Positions 29,063 through 37,134 of a stretch of DNA of 64,000 nucleotides are shown here, in pieces. The position numbers were made by a program, and so were the translations under genes. This DNA is from Hwangdonia lutea (GTDB lineage: Bacteria > Bacteroidota > Bacteroidia > Flavobacteriales > Flavobacteriaceae), in NCBI RefSeq assembly GCF_032814565.1, contig NZ_CP136521.1, positions 682,001-746,000 on the forward strand. The letters run 5' to 3'. A model generated the notes under the pieces. That model saw nothing but the letters and a program-made list of their open reading frames with translations. It was not told where the DNA came from and ran no database searches. Positions within the stretch are counted from its first letter, which is position 1. Every line of letters starts with the position of its first letter.

Positions 29063-29126
29063 ATTAATGTTTTGGCACAAATATTGTGATTATGTTAAAT
29101 AAAAGAAATAGTTCGGCAAAACTAAC

Positions 29127-29134
29127 TATTTTTG
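29127..29134 (+). promoter_or_regulatory. Minus-7 promoter box TATTTTTG
   Basis: Perfect TAnnTTTG match 29 bases before the lipoprotein gene at 29163. Confidence 0.6.
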
Positions 29135-29162
29135 TTATGTTCAACAATAAAATTCTGGAGAT

Positions 29163-30179
29163 ATGCAATTTAATAACTACCTTAATAAAAAAATACCAAT
29201 TTTAGCAAGCTTAGTTTTGCTAGTTGGTTTATCATCGTGTGGTTCTTATCAATATGTAGGCGTTGACAATGATGGTATTTACGGCACCGTAGAACAACCT
29301 GTACAGGAAGAGCAAGCTGTTGTAGCGGTTAATGACAATCAGCAAAACAACTATTACCAAAACTACTTTAAAACCAAAGCTTTAGAGTATGAAAATATGG
29401 CAAACGATGAGGTGTTTACAGATATCGATTCTTATGTAGGCAATAATTATGTTGAAAACGACTCCATTAATAACAACTATCAAGGCTATGCGGGTTGGGG
29501 ACAGGATATCAGCGAAATATCGATAAATATTTATCCGAGCTATGGGCATAATTATTGGTGGCACAGACCGTATTATAACCATTGGCGCTATAATGGATGG
29601 CGTAATTATGGTTATTATGACTCTTACTGGCACCCTTCTTTTTATATTGGCGGTTTGTATGGTGGCTTTTACAATCCTTATAGATACGGCTACCGCTATT
29701 ATGGTTACCCCTATAGAAACTACAGATATTACGGAAACAATCGCTACTACAACCGAGGTTTAGCGTATAATGCCAGCAGACGCGGTAGTCTTTCAAACCG
29801 GTCAAGTAGTATTAATTCGACCAATTCAAGATATTACAATTCAAGAAGAGGCAGTTCAACCTCAACTATAAATAGAAATAACTCAACAAACTCGCGCGTA
29901 GGCACGAATGTGGTTAGACGACGCTCTACAGCAGCTCCGGCAAGAAATTCAACAACAAGATCGTCTACTCCTGCAGTTAGAAGAAACAGGACCTCAACCA
30001 GACCTTCAAGCAATTATAACTCTGGAACAAGTAGAAGAAGTTCAAATTCCTCTGCTATAAGATCATCATCTTCTAGTCGCAGAAGTTCTGGAACGACTAC
30101 AAGGTCTTCTTCAAGTAGCAGAAGCTCTAGTGGCACCAGCAGAAGTTCGGGCGGTTCATCAAGAGGAAGACGCGGATAA
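29163..30179 (+). CDS. Lipoprotein with Tyr-rich middle and Ser/Arg-rich tail
   Basis: A 338-residue protein with a lipoprotein signal (lipobox LSSCGS at about residue 27). Residues of about 125-205 are extremely rich in Tyr, Trp, Arg, Asn and Gly (e.g. YWWHRPYYNHWRYNGWRNYG), and residues 205-338 are a Ser/Arg/Thr low-complexity tail. No catalytic motif is visible. It precedes the FadL-like gene by 31 bases and is likely co-transcribed with it, so an envelope role is plausible. Similar proteins occur beside proS in Flavobacteriaceae, as I recall. Composition-biased regions make family assignment weak. Confidence 0.8.
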   Translation: MQFNNYLNKKIPILASLVLLVGLSSCGSYQYVGVDNDGIYGTVEQPVQEEQAVVAVNDNQQNNYYQNYFKTKALEYENMANDEVFTDIDSYVGNNYVENDSINNNYQGYAGWGQDISEISINIYPSYGHNYWWHRPYYNHWRYNGWRNYGYYDSYWHPSFYIGGLYGGFYNPYRYGYRYYGYPYRNYRYYGNNRYYNRGLAYNASRRGSLSNRSSSINSTNSRYYNSRRGSSTSTINRNNSTNSRVGTNVVRRRSTAAPARNSTTRSSTPAVRRNRTSTRPSSNYNSGTSRRSSNSSAIRSSSSSRRSSGTTTRSSSSSRSSSGTSRSSGGSSRGRRG

Positions 30180-30210
30180 AATCTAAAAAAAAAGAAAAAA
30201 TTCAATAGAT

Positions 30211-31728
30211 ATGAAAAAGTTACATTTACTATTCATAGGTATCCTATCTATGTCTACATTATACGCTCAAGACATAACAGATGCTTTACGTTATTCGCAA
30301 GACAACATTCAAGGAACAGCTCGTTTTAGAGCTTTAAGCGGTGCTTTTGGTGCACTTGGTGGCGATATGAGTGCCGTGAGTTTAAACCCTGCGGGATCAG
30401 CAGTGTTTAGTAGCAGTCATGCTTCATTTACATTATCTACTTTAGAGACAACCAACGATACACAATATTTTAATGGCTCAGGGAGCACCAACGATTCCAA
30501 TTTTGATATCAATCAAGGTGGTGCCGTTTTTGTTTTTGCTAGTAGAAACAATTCGCCTTGGCGGAAATTCACAATGGGTATTGCTTACGAAAAAACCAAT
30601 GATTTTGACAACAGTTGGTTTGCCTTTGGAACAAACACGAACAACCAATCGATAGACCTATATTTTTTAAACTATGCCGATGGCTTAAGGTTGGATGAAA
30701 TTTCGGCCTTAGATGGCGAATCGCTTACCGATGCTTACAGAGATATTGGCAATGTTTATGGGTTTGCACATCAACAAGCCTTTTTAGGTTTTGAGTCTTA
30801 TATCTTAGAACCGGACGATATCAACAACGATGCCAATACAACTTACTTTTCAAATTTAGCAAACGGTGATTTTAACCACGATTACACTTATACTTCAATG
30901 GGTTACAATGGCAAACTAACCTTTAATATGGCGGCTCAGTATGAAGACAATTTGTATTTAGGTTTAAACTTAAATTCACATTTTATAGATTACCAACGCT
31001 CTACCCTATTGTTTGAAGACAATGCTAATCCAGGTTCTATAATAAATGATATTGAATTTGAAAACACGTTATCTACCAGAGGAAATGGCTTCTCTTTTCA
31101 ATTGGGTGGTATTTTAAAACTAAGTCCAGAATTTAGGCTGGGCATCACTTATGATTCTCCAACATGGTACACCATTGAAGAAGAAACCACGCAATATTTA
31201 GCAACCGTAAGGGATGAAGGTGGCACTAACGAAACCCAAGTAGTAAACCCTCAAATAATAAACATCTACCCGCAATACAAATTACAAACACCATCAAAAT
31301 TTACAGGTAGTTTAGCCTATGTTTTTGGGCGTCAAGGTTTAATAAGTTTCGATTATTCGCGTAAAGATTACAGCAGCACAAAGTTTAAACCGGAAAACGA
31401 TTATACCAATGTAAACAACAACATTAACAATATGCTTACCGATGCTGCAACCTATCGATTGGGTGGCGAATACAAGCACAAACAGTTTAGTTTCCGTGGC
31501 GGTTATCGTTTTGAAGAAAGCCCATACAAAAACGGTGTTACGGTTGGCGATTTAACCGGTTATTCCTTTGGTGTTGGGTATAACTTTGGAAACACAAAAT
31601 TAGATATCACTTACGATCAGTCCAACAGAACGAACGAAACCCAACTTTACAGTGTTGGTTTAACCGATGCCGCTTTGGTTGATAGAACAAATTCCAACTT
31701 AACCTTATCGTTGAGTTTTAACATATAA
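30211..31728 (+). CDS. OmpP1/FadL-family outer-membrane transporter
   Basis: A 505-residue beta-barrel protein with signal peptide (MKKLHLLFIGILSMSTLYAQ). The mature start QDITDALRYSQDNIQGTARF and FGALGGDMSAVSLNPAGSAV matches the N-terminal plug of OmpP1/FadL-like proteins in Bacteroidota, often annotated as hemin receptor. The rest is alternating strands, ending NLTLSLSFNI (aromatic/hydrophobic-ended barrel strand). It should take up hydrophobic compounds through the outer membrane; the ligand is not evident. Confidence 0.88.
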   Translation: MKKLHLLFIGILSMSTLYAQDITDALRYSQDNIQGTARFRALSGAFGALGGDMSAVSLNPAGSAVFSSSHASFTLSTLETTNDTQYFNGSGSTNDSNFDINQGGAVFVFASRNNSPWRKFTMGIAYEKTNDFDNSWFAFGTNTNNQSIDLYFLNYADGLRLDEISALDGESLTDAYRDIGNVYGFAHQQAFLGFESYILEPDDINNDANTTYFSNLANGDFNHDYTYTSMGYNGKLTFNMAAQYEDNLYLGLNLNSHFIDYQRSTLLFEDNANPGSIINDIEFENTLSTRGNGFSFQLGGILKLSPEFRLGITYDSPTWYTIEEETTQYLATVRDEGGTNETQVVNPQIINIYPQYKLQTPSKFTGSLAYVFGRQGLISFDYSRKDYSSTKFKPENDYTNVNNNINNMLTDAATYRLGGEYKHKQFSFRGGYRFEESPYKNGVTVGDLTGYSFGVGYNFGNTKLDITYDQSNRTNETQLYSVGLTDAALVDRTNSNLTLSLSFNI

Positions 31729-31748
31729 AAAATATAAATCTATTTTTT

Positions 31749-31784
31749 AAAAGCTTGAATTTAATACATTCAAGCTTTTTTATT
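31749..31784 (+). terminator. Terminator after the FadL-like gene
   Basis: AAAAGCTTGAAT pairs with ATTCAAGCTTTT (loop TTAATAC region), followed by T. Confidence 0.9.
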
Positions 31785-31852
31785 TAAATGTAATTAAGCA
31801 CTTAAAAAATAGACTAAACCCAGATGATTAATTGTTTGTTAATACAAAACAT

Positions 31853-31869
31853 AACAAAAGTGTTTTGTT
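31853..31869 (+). promoter_or_regulatory. Inverted repeat abutting the folE-leader promoter
   Basis: AACAAAA-GTG-TTTTGTT is an exact 7-bp inverted repeat ending one base before the minus-7 box at 31870. The position suits an operator or an activator site between the minus-33 and minus-7 regions. Confidence 0.45.
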
Positions 31870-31877
31870 TATCTTTG
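31870..31877 (+). promoter_or_regulatory. Minus-7 promoter box TATCTTTG of the folE leader
   Basis: Perfect TAnnTTTG match; transcription from it would give a leader of about 165 bases before folE. Confidence 0.7.
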
Positions 31878-31906
31878 CAGACTTATAAATAAGATTTTTT
31901 TAACTG

Positions 31907-31948
31907 ATGAAACGAACATTAATAAATTTTAAAAAGAAAATTTCCTAA
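31907..31948 (+). CDS. Candidate leader peptide 1 of folE (13 residues)
   Basis: ATG 31907 to TAA 31946-31948 encodes MKRTLINFKKKIS. Its stop codon is directly followed by the ATG of a second short frame. No strong ribosome-binding site is seen. Chance cannot be excluded. Confidence 0.3.
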   Translation: MKRTLINFKKKIS

Positions 31949-31987
31949 ATGGAGCTTTTAAAATTTTGTAATGAGAGAACGCAGTGA
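31949..31987 (+). CDS. Candidate leader peptide 2 of folE (12 residues)
   Basis: ATG 31949 to TGA 31985-31987 encodes MELLKFCNERTQ. Its last codons (AAT GAG AGA ACG) form the 5' arm of the terminator hairpin, so a ribosome on this frame would cover the stem. That geometry is typical of translation-coupled attenuation, but the peptide is unproven. Confidence 0.3.
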   Translation: MELLKFCNERTQ

Positions 31988-32012
31988 TTACACATGTTCT
32001 CATTTTTTTAAT
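31971..32012 (+). terminator. Terminator-like hairpin in the folE leader
   Basis: ATGAGAGAAC pairs with GTTCTCAT leaving a two-base bulge; the loop is about 15 bases and seven T follow. It lies 40 bases before folE, so it may be an attenuator, or it ends a small RNA of about 125 bases starting at the promoter 31870. Confidence 0.6.
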
Positions 32013-32048
32013 TAGTCTATTATTAAAGAATTAAAAAAAATTAAACCG

Positions 32049-32726
32049 GTGAAAATTGAAAATAAAATAGAAGAATTAGAATCTTTAGGAGACGATCATA
32101 TTGGAACTTCATCAAATACGCCAATGCGCCATGATGCTTTTAAACTTTCAAACGAAGAAAAAATAGACATCATAAAAGACGACGTGCGCCATATTATGGA
32201 AACTTTGGGCTTAGATTTAAGCGACGATAGTTTAAACGGCACACCAAATCGGGTGGCAAAAATGTTTGTTAAAGAAATTTTTGGAGGCTTAGATCCTAAG
32301 AAAAAACCAAATGCGTCAACCTTCAAAAACAAATACAAATACGGCGAAATGCTTGTTGAAAAAAATATTACGGTGTATTCAACCTGCGAACATCATTTAT
32401 TACCCATTGTTGGGAAAGCACACATTGCTTATATTTCAAACGGCACAGTGGTTGGACTATCAAAAATGAACCGTATTGTCGATTATTTTGCAAAACGTCC
32501 GCAAGTTCAAGAGCGCTTAACCATTCAAGTTGTAAAAGAATTGCAGGAAGTTTTAAACACCAAAGATGTAGCTTGTGTTATTGATGCCAAACATTTATGT
32601 GTTAACTCAAGAGGGATTAGAGATATTGAAAGTAGCACGGTAACTTCAGAATTTGGAGGTAAGTTTAAAGAAGATGCTACCCGTAGGGAGTTTTTAGATT
32701 ACATAAAACTGGATACTAAATTTTAG
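32049..32726 (+). CDS. folE: GTP cyclohydrolase I
   Basis: A 225-residue cytoplasmic enzyme that converts GTP to dihydroneopterin triphosphate in folate synthesis. Marks: DSLNGTPNRVAKMFVKEIF, the zinc ligands in YSTCEHHLLPIVGKAHIAYI and in ACVIDAKHLCVNSRGIRD, and KMNRIVDYFAKRPQVQERLT. The start is GTG 32049 (MKIENKIEELESLG); the first 35 residues are an extra N-terminal part. Its leader has the attenuator-like structure described separately. A four-helix-bundle gene and cysS follow. Confidence 0.96.
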   Translation: MKIENKIEELESLGDDHIGTSSNTPMRHDAFKLSNEEKIDIIKDDVRHIMETLGLDLSDDSLNGTPNRVAKMFVKEIFGGLDPKKKPNASTFKNKYKYGEMLVEKNITVYSTCEHHLLPIVGKAHIAYISNGTVVGLSKMNRIVDYFAKRPQVQERLTIQVVKELQEVLNTKDVACVIDAKHLCVNSRGIRDIESSTVTSEFGGKFKEDATRREFLDYIKLDTKF

Positions 32727-32814
32727 TAAGTCGTAAAGTCGTTTGCTGTAAAGTCGAAGATAAACGACAATGAGCTTATTACAACTTAACGACAAACAAC
32801 TCAACAACACACGC
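32727..32814. repeat. Short-word repeat tract before the four-helix-bundle gene
   Basis: GTCGTAAAGTCG, CTGTAAAGTCG and ACTTAACGACAAACAACTC form imperfect short direct repeats. Related words return at 33176-33215 (AATCAACTCAACAACAAACA) and, inverted, at 34701-34760 (GTTAAGTTGTTCGTCGCTTA). These tracts flank the inserted gene and cysS. Confidence 0.5.
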
Positions 32815-33177
32815 ATGCATACGTATTCGTTTGAAAAATTAGAAGTTTGGAAAGAAGCTATTAAATTGGCTGTTAAAACTTATAAAGTAACAGATTTATA
32901 TCCTTCAGAAGAAAAATTTGGTTTAATCTCTCAAATGAGACGATGCTCTGTTTCAGTTTCATCAAATATTGCCGAAGGAACAGCAAGATTAACAAATAAA
33001 GACAAAGCTCATTTTATGACTATGGCTTACAGTTCTGCTCTCGAATTATTAAATCAAGCTATAATTTCAAAAGAATTAGAATTTATTTCAGAAGAAAACT
33101 ATAAAAATATTAGATTTGAAGTTGAATCGATAACCAATAAAATCAACGCATTACGAAATCATTTTCTTAAAACGTAA
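32815..33177 (+). CDS. Four-helix-bundle protein (S23/IVP family)
   Basis: About 120 residues of the four-helix-bundle family first seen as open frames in 23S rRNA intervening sequences. Marks: SFEKLEVWKEAIKLAVKTYK, GLISQMRRCSVSVSSNIAEG and SALELLNQAIISKELEFIS. I choose ATG 32815 (MHTYSFEKLEVW); an ATG at 32770 would add 15 residues encoded by the repeat tract. It stands between folE and cysS, flanked by short-word repeats, which suggests insertion. The role of free-standing members is unknown. Confidence 0.85.
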   Translation: MHTYSFEKLEVWKEAIKLAVKTYKVTDLYPSEEKFGLISQMRRCSVSVSSNIAEGTARLTNKDKAHFMTMAYSSALELLNQAIISKELEFISEENYKNIRFEVESITNKINALRNHFLKT

Positions 33178-33218
33178 CCTAATCAACTCAACAACAAACA
33201 GCTAAACAAATAACGGTA

Positions 33219-34700
33219 ATGCAACTCTACAAAAAACAACAAATTAAACTATACAACTCACTTTCCGGAAAAAAAGAAACCTTCAAACCCATTAACGAAG
33301 GATACGTAGGCATGTACGTTTGTGGGCCAACGGTTTACAGCAATGTACATTTGGGCAATGTAAGAACCTTTATGTCTTTTGATATGGTTTTTAGATACTT
33401 AAAGCATTTGGGCTATAAAGTGCGTTACGTACGTAATATTACCGATGCGGGCCATTTGGAAAATGATGCTGACGAAGGCGAAGATAAAATCACTAAAAAA
33501 GCACGTTTAGAGCAAATTGAACCGATGGAAGTGGTACAGCGCTACACGGTAGATTTTCATAACGTACTCAGAAAATTCAATTTTTTACCACCAAGTATTG
33601 AACCTACGGCTACAGGCCATATTATTGAGCAAATTGAGCTAATTGAAACAATTATAGACAATGGTTTTGCTTATGTCGTAAATGGCTCAGTGTATTTTGA
33701 TGTGCACAAATACAACGAAACCAACCATTACGGTGTTTTAAGCAAACGGAAACTTGAAGATTTAATTCATAACACCCGTGAATTGGACGGTCAAACCGAT
33801 AAAAAAAACCCGCAAGATTTTGCCCTTTGGAAAAAAGCCGAACCACAGCATATTATGCGTTGGCCTTCGCCTTGGAGCGATGGTTTTCCCGGTTGGCACT
33901 TAGAGTGTACAGCAATGAGTACCAAATATTTAGGCGAACAATTTGATATTCACGGTGGTGGTATGGATTTAAAATTTCCGCATCACGAATGTGAAATTGC
34001 ACAGAACGAAGCGGCAAAAGGGAAGCCCCCCGTAAATTATTGGATGCACGCCAACATGCTGGAAATGAACGGACAACGCATGTCTAAATCTACCGGAAAC
34101 ACCATTAATCCGGATGAATTACTGTCTGGAAACAACAGCATTTTCAGTAAAGCCTATGCACCAAGTGTCATTCGTTTTTTTAATGCACAATCGTCGTACC
34201 GCAGTGTTTTAGATTTAACCGATGCCGGTTTATTAGCCAGCGAAAAAGGCTTTTTCAGATTAATGGATGCCGTGAATTTATTAGACGAATTAAAACCATC
34301 AAAAACCTCGTCGATTGATATTAATGCTTGGAAACAAAAATGTTACGATGCGATGAACGACGATTTTAATTCGCCCATTTTAATCGCCCACTTGTTTGAA
34401 GCCGCTAAATACATCAATCAAATAAAAGAAGGCTCAGAAACTATAAACGCTGAGGACTTAACCACTTTAAAAGACACGATAAATGCCTTTGTTTTTGATG
34501 TTTTAGGCTTAGAAAACATAACAAAAAATGACTCCGGAACCGATAAACTATCGGGTGCCGTAGATGTGTTGATTAAATTACGACAAGAAGCCAGAGCGAA
34601 TAAAGATTTTGCTTTATCAGATAAAATTAGAGACGAATTAGCCGCTGTTGGCATTCAACTAAAAGACGGTAAAGACGGCACAACGTTTTCTGTTAATTAG
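33219..34700 (+). CDS. cysS: Cysteinyl-tRNA synthetase
   Basis: A 493-residue class I synthetase. Marks: [20 protein letters not shown] (zinc Cys and the HIGH-type HLGN), [20 protein letters not shown] with [20 protein letters not shown] (remaining zinc ligands), [17 protein letters not shown] (KMSKS-type loop), and the C-terminal DALR domain. It charges tRNA-Cys. It follows the four-helix-bundle gene by about 41 bases; length is normal. Confidence 0.98.
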   Translation: MQLYKKQQIKLYNSLSGKKETFKPINEGYVGMYVCGPTVYSNVHLGNVRTFMSFDMVFRYLKHLGYKVRYVRNITDAGHLENDADEGEDKITKKARLEQIEPMEVVQRYTVDFHNVLRKFNFLPPSIEPTATGHIIEQIELIETIIDNGFAYVVNGSVYFDVHKYNETNHYGVLSKRKLEDLIHNTRELDGQTDKKNPQDFALWKKAEPQHIMRWPSPWSDGFPGWHLECTAMSTKYLGEQFDIHGGGMDLKFPHHECEIAQNEAAKGKPPVNYWMHANMLEMNGQRMSKSTGNTINPDELLSGNNSIFSKAYAPSVIRFFNAQSSYRSVLDLTDAGLLASEKGFFRLMDAVNLLDELKPSKTSSIDINAWKQKCYDAMNDDFNSPILIAHLFEAAKYINQIKEGSETINAEDLTTLKDTINAFVFDVLGLENITKNDSGTDKLSGAVDVLIKLRQEARANKDFALSDKIRDELAAVGIQLKDGKDGTTFSVN

Positions 34701-34774
34701 TTAAGTTGTTCGTCGCTTAGTCGTTTGTTGTTAAGCTGCTTATTTTATTTCGACTTAACAGCTAAACTGTTTTG

Positions 34775-34854
34775 TTATTCCTGCGAAGGCAGGAATCCAT
34801 TTTATAAAAATCAAGTTTCAATTAAAAAAATTCCTGCCTTCTCAGGAATGACAG
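34775..34854. repeat. Repeat pair ATTCCTGCGAAGGCAGGAAT / TTCCTGCCTTCTCAGGAATG
   Basis: The first word is itself a hairpin (34777-34796); the second (34829-34848) repeats it. Both belong to the dispersed GGAATGAC-type family also seen at 47598-47622. The last bases (GGAATGACAG) run straight into the yidD ATG, leaving no ordinary ribosome-binding site. Confidence 0.6.
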
Positions 34855-35076
34855 ATGAAAAAACTACTCATAGCACCGTTTTTGTTTTTAATAAAAGTGT
34901 ATCAAACCCTGATATCGCCATTAACGCCTGCCACCTGTAGATTTCAACCCACCTGTTCGCACTACTCCAAAGAAGCCCTGCAAAAACACGGGCTTTTTAA
35001 AGGCGGTTGGTTAGCTATAAAACGCATATTTAGTTGCCATCCTTGGGGCGGCTCTGGGTACGACCCTGTGCCATAA
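34855..35076 (+). CDS. yidD: Membrane protein insertion efficiency factor YidD
   Basis: A 73-residue complete YidD: amphipathic N-terminal helix ([20 protein letters not shown]), then the conserved [20 protein letters not shown] cysteines and [15 protein letters not shown] end. It helps membrane protein insertion together with YidC. It begins right after a repeat, and cassette-like units follow. Confidence 0.95.
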   Translation: MKKLLIAPFLFLIKVYQTLISPLTPATCRFQPTCSHYSKEALQKHGLFKGGWLAIKRIFSCHPWGGSGYDPVP

Positions 35077-35249
35077 TAATTTTGCAAAAAGTCTAGATAA
35101 CTTCCGTTACCACGTAAAAATCTGTTTATTTCAATTTACTAATTTTGATTTTGTCAGAAAAAAAATATAATTTCGTTTACAGCATTTATTAGTGCAATAA
35201 CTTAATAGGCACATAATAAGTATATAATTAATATTAATTATATATAATT

Positions 35250-35257
35250 GTTGTGCG
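35250..35257 (+). other. 5' boundary box of cassette-like unit 1 (GTTGTGCG)
   Basis: GTTGTGCG is the reverse complement of CGCACAAC at 36260-36267, which closes the same unit. It is followed by TCATTTGAG, matching TAATTTGAG behind the next box. An A/T palindrome TATATAATTAATATTAATTA (about 35220-35243) lies just upstream. Confidence 0.5.
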
Positions 35258-35274
35258 TCATTTGAGAAAAAATT

Positions 35275-36249
35275 ATGGAAGAACAAAAACACTCTTTTAA
35301 ATTATCAAAAGTAAACTGGATTTTCGCTTTAATCATAATCGGAATTTCAGCTTTATTTTTTTTAAGAAAAGATGGAATTAATGCATTTAGTTTGGGCTAT
35401 TTGGCTGGTTCAATTGTAACAGCGGGATTAATTCCTTTAATTATTGCATTTATAGTTTGGTTAATTCGTGGCAAGAAAAAATTTGCTGGTACATATACAT
35501 TTAATATTGTTTTAGTTTTTATGACTTTTGGGATGATTACAGAAATTGGAGAAATAAGCAAAGAAAAATCCGAAGGGGTTGAAGCTATTTCAAATTCAGT
35601 TTCGGAATTAAAAGGCAAAATCAACAATGAGGAAGATGTAGTCACAGCTTTTAAAGAACATTCTACAAATGTTGATGATGGATTGTCAAAATTGATAAGG
35701 AATAGTACAGGTAATGAACAGGAAGTTTATATCAATCTGCGAAAGTTCACTCGAATTAATAACGCTGTAATGATTGATTGGCAAAGTTCTTATGATTCAG
35801 TTATGAGTCCAAGAATTTTAGATTATGGAGTTCTCAAAAACTCGAATGAATATGATTACCAAATTGGTGTATTGGAAAATTATAAATCTCAATCAATAAA
35901 ATATAAAAAACATTTTGAGAATAGAATTTCAATTATTGCTGACCTTTTTAAAAATATTCCGAAAGAAAACCAGACTTTGAAAGGAGTAATGAAAGGAATT
36001 ACAAAACAAGATTCAATTCAAATGCCCATTTTTAAGCCGTTTATTAAATCCCACCTTTCATATAGCGAAAACTTAATTGAACTTGTTGATTTCCTTGAAA
36101 AAAACAAAATGCAATGGATTTACGAAAATGATGAGTTAATTTTCGATAATACAGAACTTGAAAATAAATATTTAGAAATAATTGACAATGTTGCAAAAGA
36201 TGAAGAAAATATTAATATTTTATCGGATAAACTAATTGACGTGATGTGA
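35275..36249 (+). CDS. Hypothetical membrane protein carried in cassette-like unit 1
   Basis: A 324-residue protein with two or three N-terminal membrane segments (VNWIFALIIIGISALFFL; LAGSIVTAGLIPLIIAFIVW; TFNIVLVFMTFGMITEIGEI), then a long helical cytoplasmic or periplasmic part with coiled-coil character. It has no known catalytic motif. Its codon use is more A/T-rich than neighbouring housekeeping genes. It is bounded by complementary boxes at 35250 and 36260, so it looks like cargo of a mobile unit. A defence or stress role is possible but unsupported. Confidence 0.7.
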   Translation: MEEQKHSFKLSKVNWIFALIIIGISALFFLRKDGINAFSLGYLAGSIVTAGLIPLIIAFIVWLIRGKKKFAGTYTFNIVLVFMTFGMITEIGEISKEKSEGVEAISNSVSELKGKINNEEDVVTAFKEHSTNVDDGLSKLIRNSTGNEQEVYINLRKFTRINNAVMIDWQSSYDSVMSPRILDYGVLKNSNEYDYQIGVLENYKSQSIKYKKHFENRISIIADLFKNIPKENQTLKGVMKGITKQDSIQMPIFKPFIKSHLSYSENLIELVDFLEKNKMQWIYENDELIFDNTELENKYLEIIDNVAKDEENINILSDKLIDVM

Positions 36250-36259
36250 GAAAAAACGC

Positions 36260-36460
36260 CGCACAACAAAGTATAAAAATAATAGGGCAATGAGTGCTTA
36301 ACCGAAAGGCAAAAGCATTTTTGCAAGGTCGCCAAATTTTTAAATTTGGTTATATTTACAAAGAAAGATAAACATAGAAATTTAAAAATTCGGCTTGTGT
36401 ACAACCGAATGGTTTACGACTGTTTTCAGCCCTACTATTCTTATACAGAGCCGTTGGGTG
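36260..36460. repeat. Long imperfect palindrome (attC-like site) between cassette-like units
   Basis: The site opens with CGCACAAC (36260) and closes with GTTGGGTG (36453), the latter a fit to the integron core GTTRRRY. Inside, GTATAAAAATAATAGGGC (36271-36288) pairs with 36429-36446 at 16 of 18 bases, and AATTTTTAAATTT (36335-36347) pairs exactly with 36378-36390. The site of about 200 bases can fold into one long stem. It is longer than usual attC sites. It fills the whole 283-base gap. Confidence 0.6.
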
Positions 36461-36532
36461 TAATTTGAGCGAAAATCTGCAAATTTGAATTTTTTACCAA
36501 ATTTTGGTATATTTGAGTAAAATTAAAAAGAA

Positions 36533-36781
36533 ATGAAAAATACATCAATATCGCTCGGAAATTATTTTGACCAGTTCGTACAAACCCAAGTTTCTGCTGG
36601 ACGATACAAAAATGTAAGCGAAGTAATCAGAGCTGGACTTCGACTTTTGGAAAATGAGGAAAGTAAAGTAATTGCGTTAAGAAATGCTATTCAAGAAGGA
36701 ATTGATAGCGGAATTGCTCACGATTTTGACCCAAAAAAAAATCTTGAGGAATTAAAAGCTAAACGCAGAAAGAATGGCTAA
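36533..36781 (+). CDS. ParD-type antitoxin
   Basis: An 82-residue ribbon-helix-helix antitoxin: NTSISLGNYFDQFVQTQVSA then GRYKNVSEVIRAGLRLLENE is the ParD/CopG signature, and the charged tail (KNLEELKAKRRKNG) should bind the toxin. It overlaps the toxin start by 8 bases, so the two are translationally coupled. As for other ParD proteins, the dimer and the toxin complex likely repress the promoter. The pair is the cargo of cassette-like unit 2. Confidence 0.93.
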   Translation: MKNTSISLGNYFDQFVQTQVSAGRYKNVSEVIRAGLRLLENEESKVIALRNAIQEGIDSGIAHDFDPKKNLEELKAKRRKNG

Positions 36782-37073
36782 ATATGAATTGACCAACAAA
36801 GCCGTAGCTGACTTGAATGGAATTTGGGAATATACGCTCGAAAATTGGTCGGAAAATCAAGCTGATAGATATTACGATATGCTTCTGGATATTTGCCAAG
36901 ACATTGCTAATAATCCAGAATTAGGAAATAACTATGACGGAATTAAACCTGAACTTTTCGGATTAAAAGCAAACCGACACGTAATATTCTATCGAAAATC
37001 AGAAGTAAATCCAATCGAAATAACGAGAATTTTACACGAACGAATGGATTTGAAAAAAAGAATAACCGAATAA
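36774..37073 (+). CDS. ParE-type toxin (RelE/ParE superfamily)
   Basis: A 99-residue ParE-like toxin: MAKYELTNKAVADLNGIWEY, WSENQADRYYDMLLDICQDI, and the end GLKANRHVIFYRKSEVNPIE with ITRILHERMDL are family marks. ParE toxins usually act on DNA gyrase and RelE toxins cleave ribosome-bound mRNA; the first is more likely here from the ParD partner. It is followed after 5 bases by the closing box of the unit. Confidence 0.93.
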   Translation: MAKYELTNKAVADLNGIWEYTLENWSENQADRYYDMLLDICQDIANNPELGNNYDGIKPELFGLKANRHVIFYRKSEVNPIEITRILHERMDLKKRITE

Positions 37074-37077
37074 AAAC

Positions 37078-37112
37078 TACACCCAACAATGGCTCCTATG
37101 AAAAGCACTAGC
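37078..37112. other. 3' boundary of cassette-like unit 2 (TACACCCAAC)
   Basis: TACACCCAAC is the exact reverse complement of GTTGGGTGTA at 36453-36462. CACCCAAC contains RYYYAAC, the integron R'' consensus. Behind it AATGGCT (37088) pairs with AGCC (37110), giving a short stem, after which the dipeptidase gene ends. Confidence 0.5.
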
Positions 37113-37134
37113 CTAGTTCTTCAAAGTTAATATT

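Noticed and set aside
29072-29086. TGGCACAAATATTGT as a second sigma-54 promoter
   Set aside because: The minus-24 half is good, but GT stands where the invariant GC must be. A perfect TAnnTTTG box closer to the gene explains its promoter.
30014-30205. Leu/Glu-rich antisense frame over the lipoprotein tail
   Set aside because: An artefact of the Ser/Arg repeats on the other strand.
31878-32012. Known folate (THF) riboswitch before folE
   Set aside because: I could not fit the conserved THF-riboswitch core to the leader; the simple hairpin and mini-frames describe it better.
34725-34940. Frame of 71 codons before yidD
   Set aside because: It is built on the ATTCCTGC repeat and overlaps yidD in another frame.
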